Part shown: positions 32,924 through 36,408 of the stretch, piece by piece | Position numbering within the stretch: the stretch's first letter is position 1 | Layout: every line of letters begins with the position of its first letter | Source: Candidatus Competibacteraceae bacterium | GTDB taxonomy: Bacteria > Pseudomonadota > Gammaproteobacteria > Competibacterales > Competibacteraceae | Assembly: GCA_016790045.1 (NCBI GenBank) | Contig: JAEUPW010000103.1 | Span: 1-36,408 of the forward strand | Length of the DNA: 36,408 nt | Reading direction: 5' to 3' | Notes under the pieces: generated by a model | Database searches by the model: none | What the model saw: the letters and a program-made list of their open reading frames with translations, nothing else | Told to the model about the DNA's origin: nothing | Made by a program: the position numbers and the translations under genes

Positions 32924-34261
32924 TTGCTTTCCGCCGCTCTTTTCACGCCTCTGTTCACGGCCCATTCCCAGGTTCGGCGCTTGCTGGTCGGTTACAGCGG
33001 CGGCCTGGATTCCCAGGCGTTGCTGCACCTTTTGGCGCGACACCGCGACGCTTGGCCGGAGCGGATGCTGGAGGCGGTTTACGTGGATCATGGCCTGCAA
33101 GCGGCCGCCGCCGATTGGGGCCGGCATTGCGCCCGCGTTTGCCGGGATTTGAACGTTCCGTTGCAAATCCTGAAAGTCGATGCGCGACCCGCGAACGGCG
33201 AAAGCCCGGAAGCCGCCGCCCGCCGCGCCCGCTACGCCGCGCTGGCGGCGGAGCTGGGGCCGGATGCCGCCCTGCTGACCGCCCACCACCGCGACGACCA
33301 AGCCGAAACGTTGCTGCTGCAACTGTTGCGCGGCGCGGGGCCGCACGGCCTGGCGGCGATGCCGGCATCGAGCCGGCTCGGCCAGGGTTGGCTGCTGCGG
33401 CCTTTGCTGGGCGTGGAGCGCGCGGACTTGCTCGCGTACGCGCGCGCCCACCATTTGCGCTGGGTCGAGGATCTCAGCAACGCCGATCCCGCGTTCGACC
33501 GCAACTATCTGCGTCGCACCATCTTGCCGTTGCTGGCCGAGCGCTGGCCGGCCGTCACCCGCAATCTGGCGCGCTCCGCGCGGCTGTGCGCCGAAACCGC
33601 CGCTTGGCTGGACCAAGAAGCCAAAGCTGATCTGGCGCATGTCGCCACCGCCCGCGCGGACGCGCTGGATGTCTCCGCGCTGGGCGCGCTGCGCGAAATC
33701 CGCCAGCGCAACGTGGTGCGCCATTGGCTGCGGCGGCTCGGCTTGCCGGTTCCCGATCACCGGCACGTGCAGCGCATCCTCCATGACAGCCTGACCGCCG
33801 GGCGCGACCGGCAGCCCCGCGTTCGCTGGCCGGGCGCGGAAATCAGACGCTATCGCGATCAGCTCTACGCCATGCGGCCCTTGGCGCCGCACGATGCGGG
33901 CCGAGCTTTCATCTGGCGATCCTGCGCCGAGACCTGGCCGGCGCTGGAGTTGCCGGGCGTGGGCCGGTTGCGGATGCAAGAAACCGCCGGCGCGGGATTG
34001 CGCGCGGATGTCTTGACCGGTGGATGGCTGACCGTCCGGTTTCGGGCCGGCGGCGAACGCTTGCGGCCGGTCGGCCGCCGCCACCGCCAGGAATTGAAAA
34101 AACTGTTGCAAGAGGCCGCCATTCCACCTTGGGAACGGGACAGAGTGCCGCTGCTGTACCAGGGCGACGCGCTGCTGGCGGCGGTCGGGTTAGGCGTTGC
34201 CGCCGATTGCGCCGCCGACGCCGACGCCATCGGCTGGCAACCGATCTTGGATCGGCCCTGA
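32924..34261 (+). CDS. tilS: tRNA(Ile)-lysidine synthase
   Basis: This 445-residue protein has a PP-loop ATP pyrophosphatase domain with SGGLDS (25-30), VDHGLQ, and AHHRDDQAETLLLQLLRG. Its C-terminal domain has GERLRPVGRRHRQELKKLLQEAAIPPWERDRVPLLY. TilS attaches lysine to C34 of the CAU-anticodon isoleucine tRNA, changing its decoding from AUG to AUA; it is essential. The start appears to be TTG at 32924 with an AGGGT upstream; no ATG gives a sensible N-terminus. It follows accA by 39 bases and precedes pyrG by 119. Confidence 0.93.
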   Translation: MLSAALFTPLFTAHSQVRRLLVGYSGGLDSQALLHLLARHRDAWPERMLEAVYVDHGLQAAAADWGRHCARVCRDLNVPLQILKVDARPANGESPEAAARRARYAALAAELGPDAALLTAHHRDDQAETLLLQLLRGAGPHGLAAMPASSRLGQGWLLRPLLGVERADLLAYARAHHLRWVEDLSNADPAFDRNYLRRTILPLLAERWPAVTRNLARSARLCAETAAWLDQEAKADLAHVATARADALDVSALGALREIRQRNVVRHWLRRLGLPVPDHRHVQRILHDSLTAGRDRQPRVRWPGAEIRRYRDQLYAMRPLAPHDAGRAFIWRSCAETWPALELPGVGRLRMQETAGAGLRADVLTGGWLTVRFRAGGERLRPVGRRHRQELKKLLQEAAIPPWERDRVPLLYQGDALLAAVGLGVAADCAADADAIGWQPILDRP

Positions 34262-34353
34262 TCTGCGGGCGCCATCCGGGCAGAAGCAACGGATCGAGCC
34301 TGCGCCGGCGATTGTTGGATTCGCCATCGGCGGCGGTGTCTGGTATCTTGTAG

Positions 34354-36408
<2,055 letters not shown>

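Overview
The window is a gene-dense, GC-rich stretch of a gammaproteobacterial chromosome. The evidence is conserved housekeeping synteny (rluD-pgeF divergent from bamD; rph-rdgB divergent from yicC; gmk-rpoZ-spoT-recG; accA-tilS-pyrG-kdsA), an OxyR with both redox cysteines, an ExeA/GspB pair and a PilU motor ATPase. The genus cannot be fixed from sequence reading alone. An environmental lineage (Competibacter-like, or a sulfur or methane oxidiser) would fit, but this is a guess. No rRNA, tRNA, CRISPR, IS element or phage gene was seen, and no gene-free stretch exceeds 300 bases.

Left part (1-5421). A secreted reprolysin-like metalloprotease gene runs off the left edge on the minus strand. 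Its leader carries a convincing class I cyclic-di-GMP (GEMM-I) riboswitch followed by a terminator-like hairpin. A YjbQ-family gene follows on the plus strand. Next is a minus-strand operon of three exported-protein genes: a MauG/cytochrome-c-peroxidase-like diheme protein, a Tat-exported metallophosphoesterase and a small SoxA-like cytochrome c. It is transcribed divergently from oxyR. A 37-bp array of tetranucleotides at 7-bp spacing, the geometry of an OxyR site, abuts a good -35/-10 pair reading into the operon.

Middle (5457-18875). This holds a cystathionine gamma-lyase-type enzyme, a TenA-family protein, pgeF/rluD, bamD and a nitroreductase. Then comes an AT-rich orphan gene (about 37-38% GC in two 60-base lines counted, against 63% in a line of the neighbouring gene), a membrane-anchored unknown protein, a MoxR ATPase/VWA pair, cysK, hemW, a small unknown protein and rdgB-rph.

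Right part (19040-36408). yicC, gmk, rpoZ, a bifunctional spoT with a proline-rich insertion, ridA (in the place E. coli uses for trmH) and recG are followed by ExeA-like and GspB-like genes. These two probably help assemble the type II secretion pore, and GspB carries 48-bp tandem repeats. pilU is divergent from a two-PDZ HtrA protease that appears to use a TTG start. The window ends with accA, tilS, pyrG and the start of kdsA.

The most interesting items are the c-di-GMP riboswitch on the protease gene, the putative OxyR-controlled periplasmic redox/phosphoesterase operon, and the AT-rich orphan gene.
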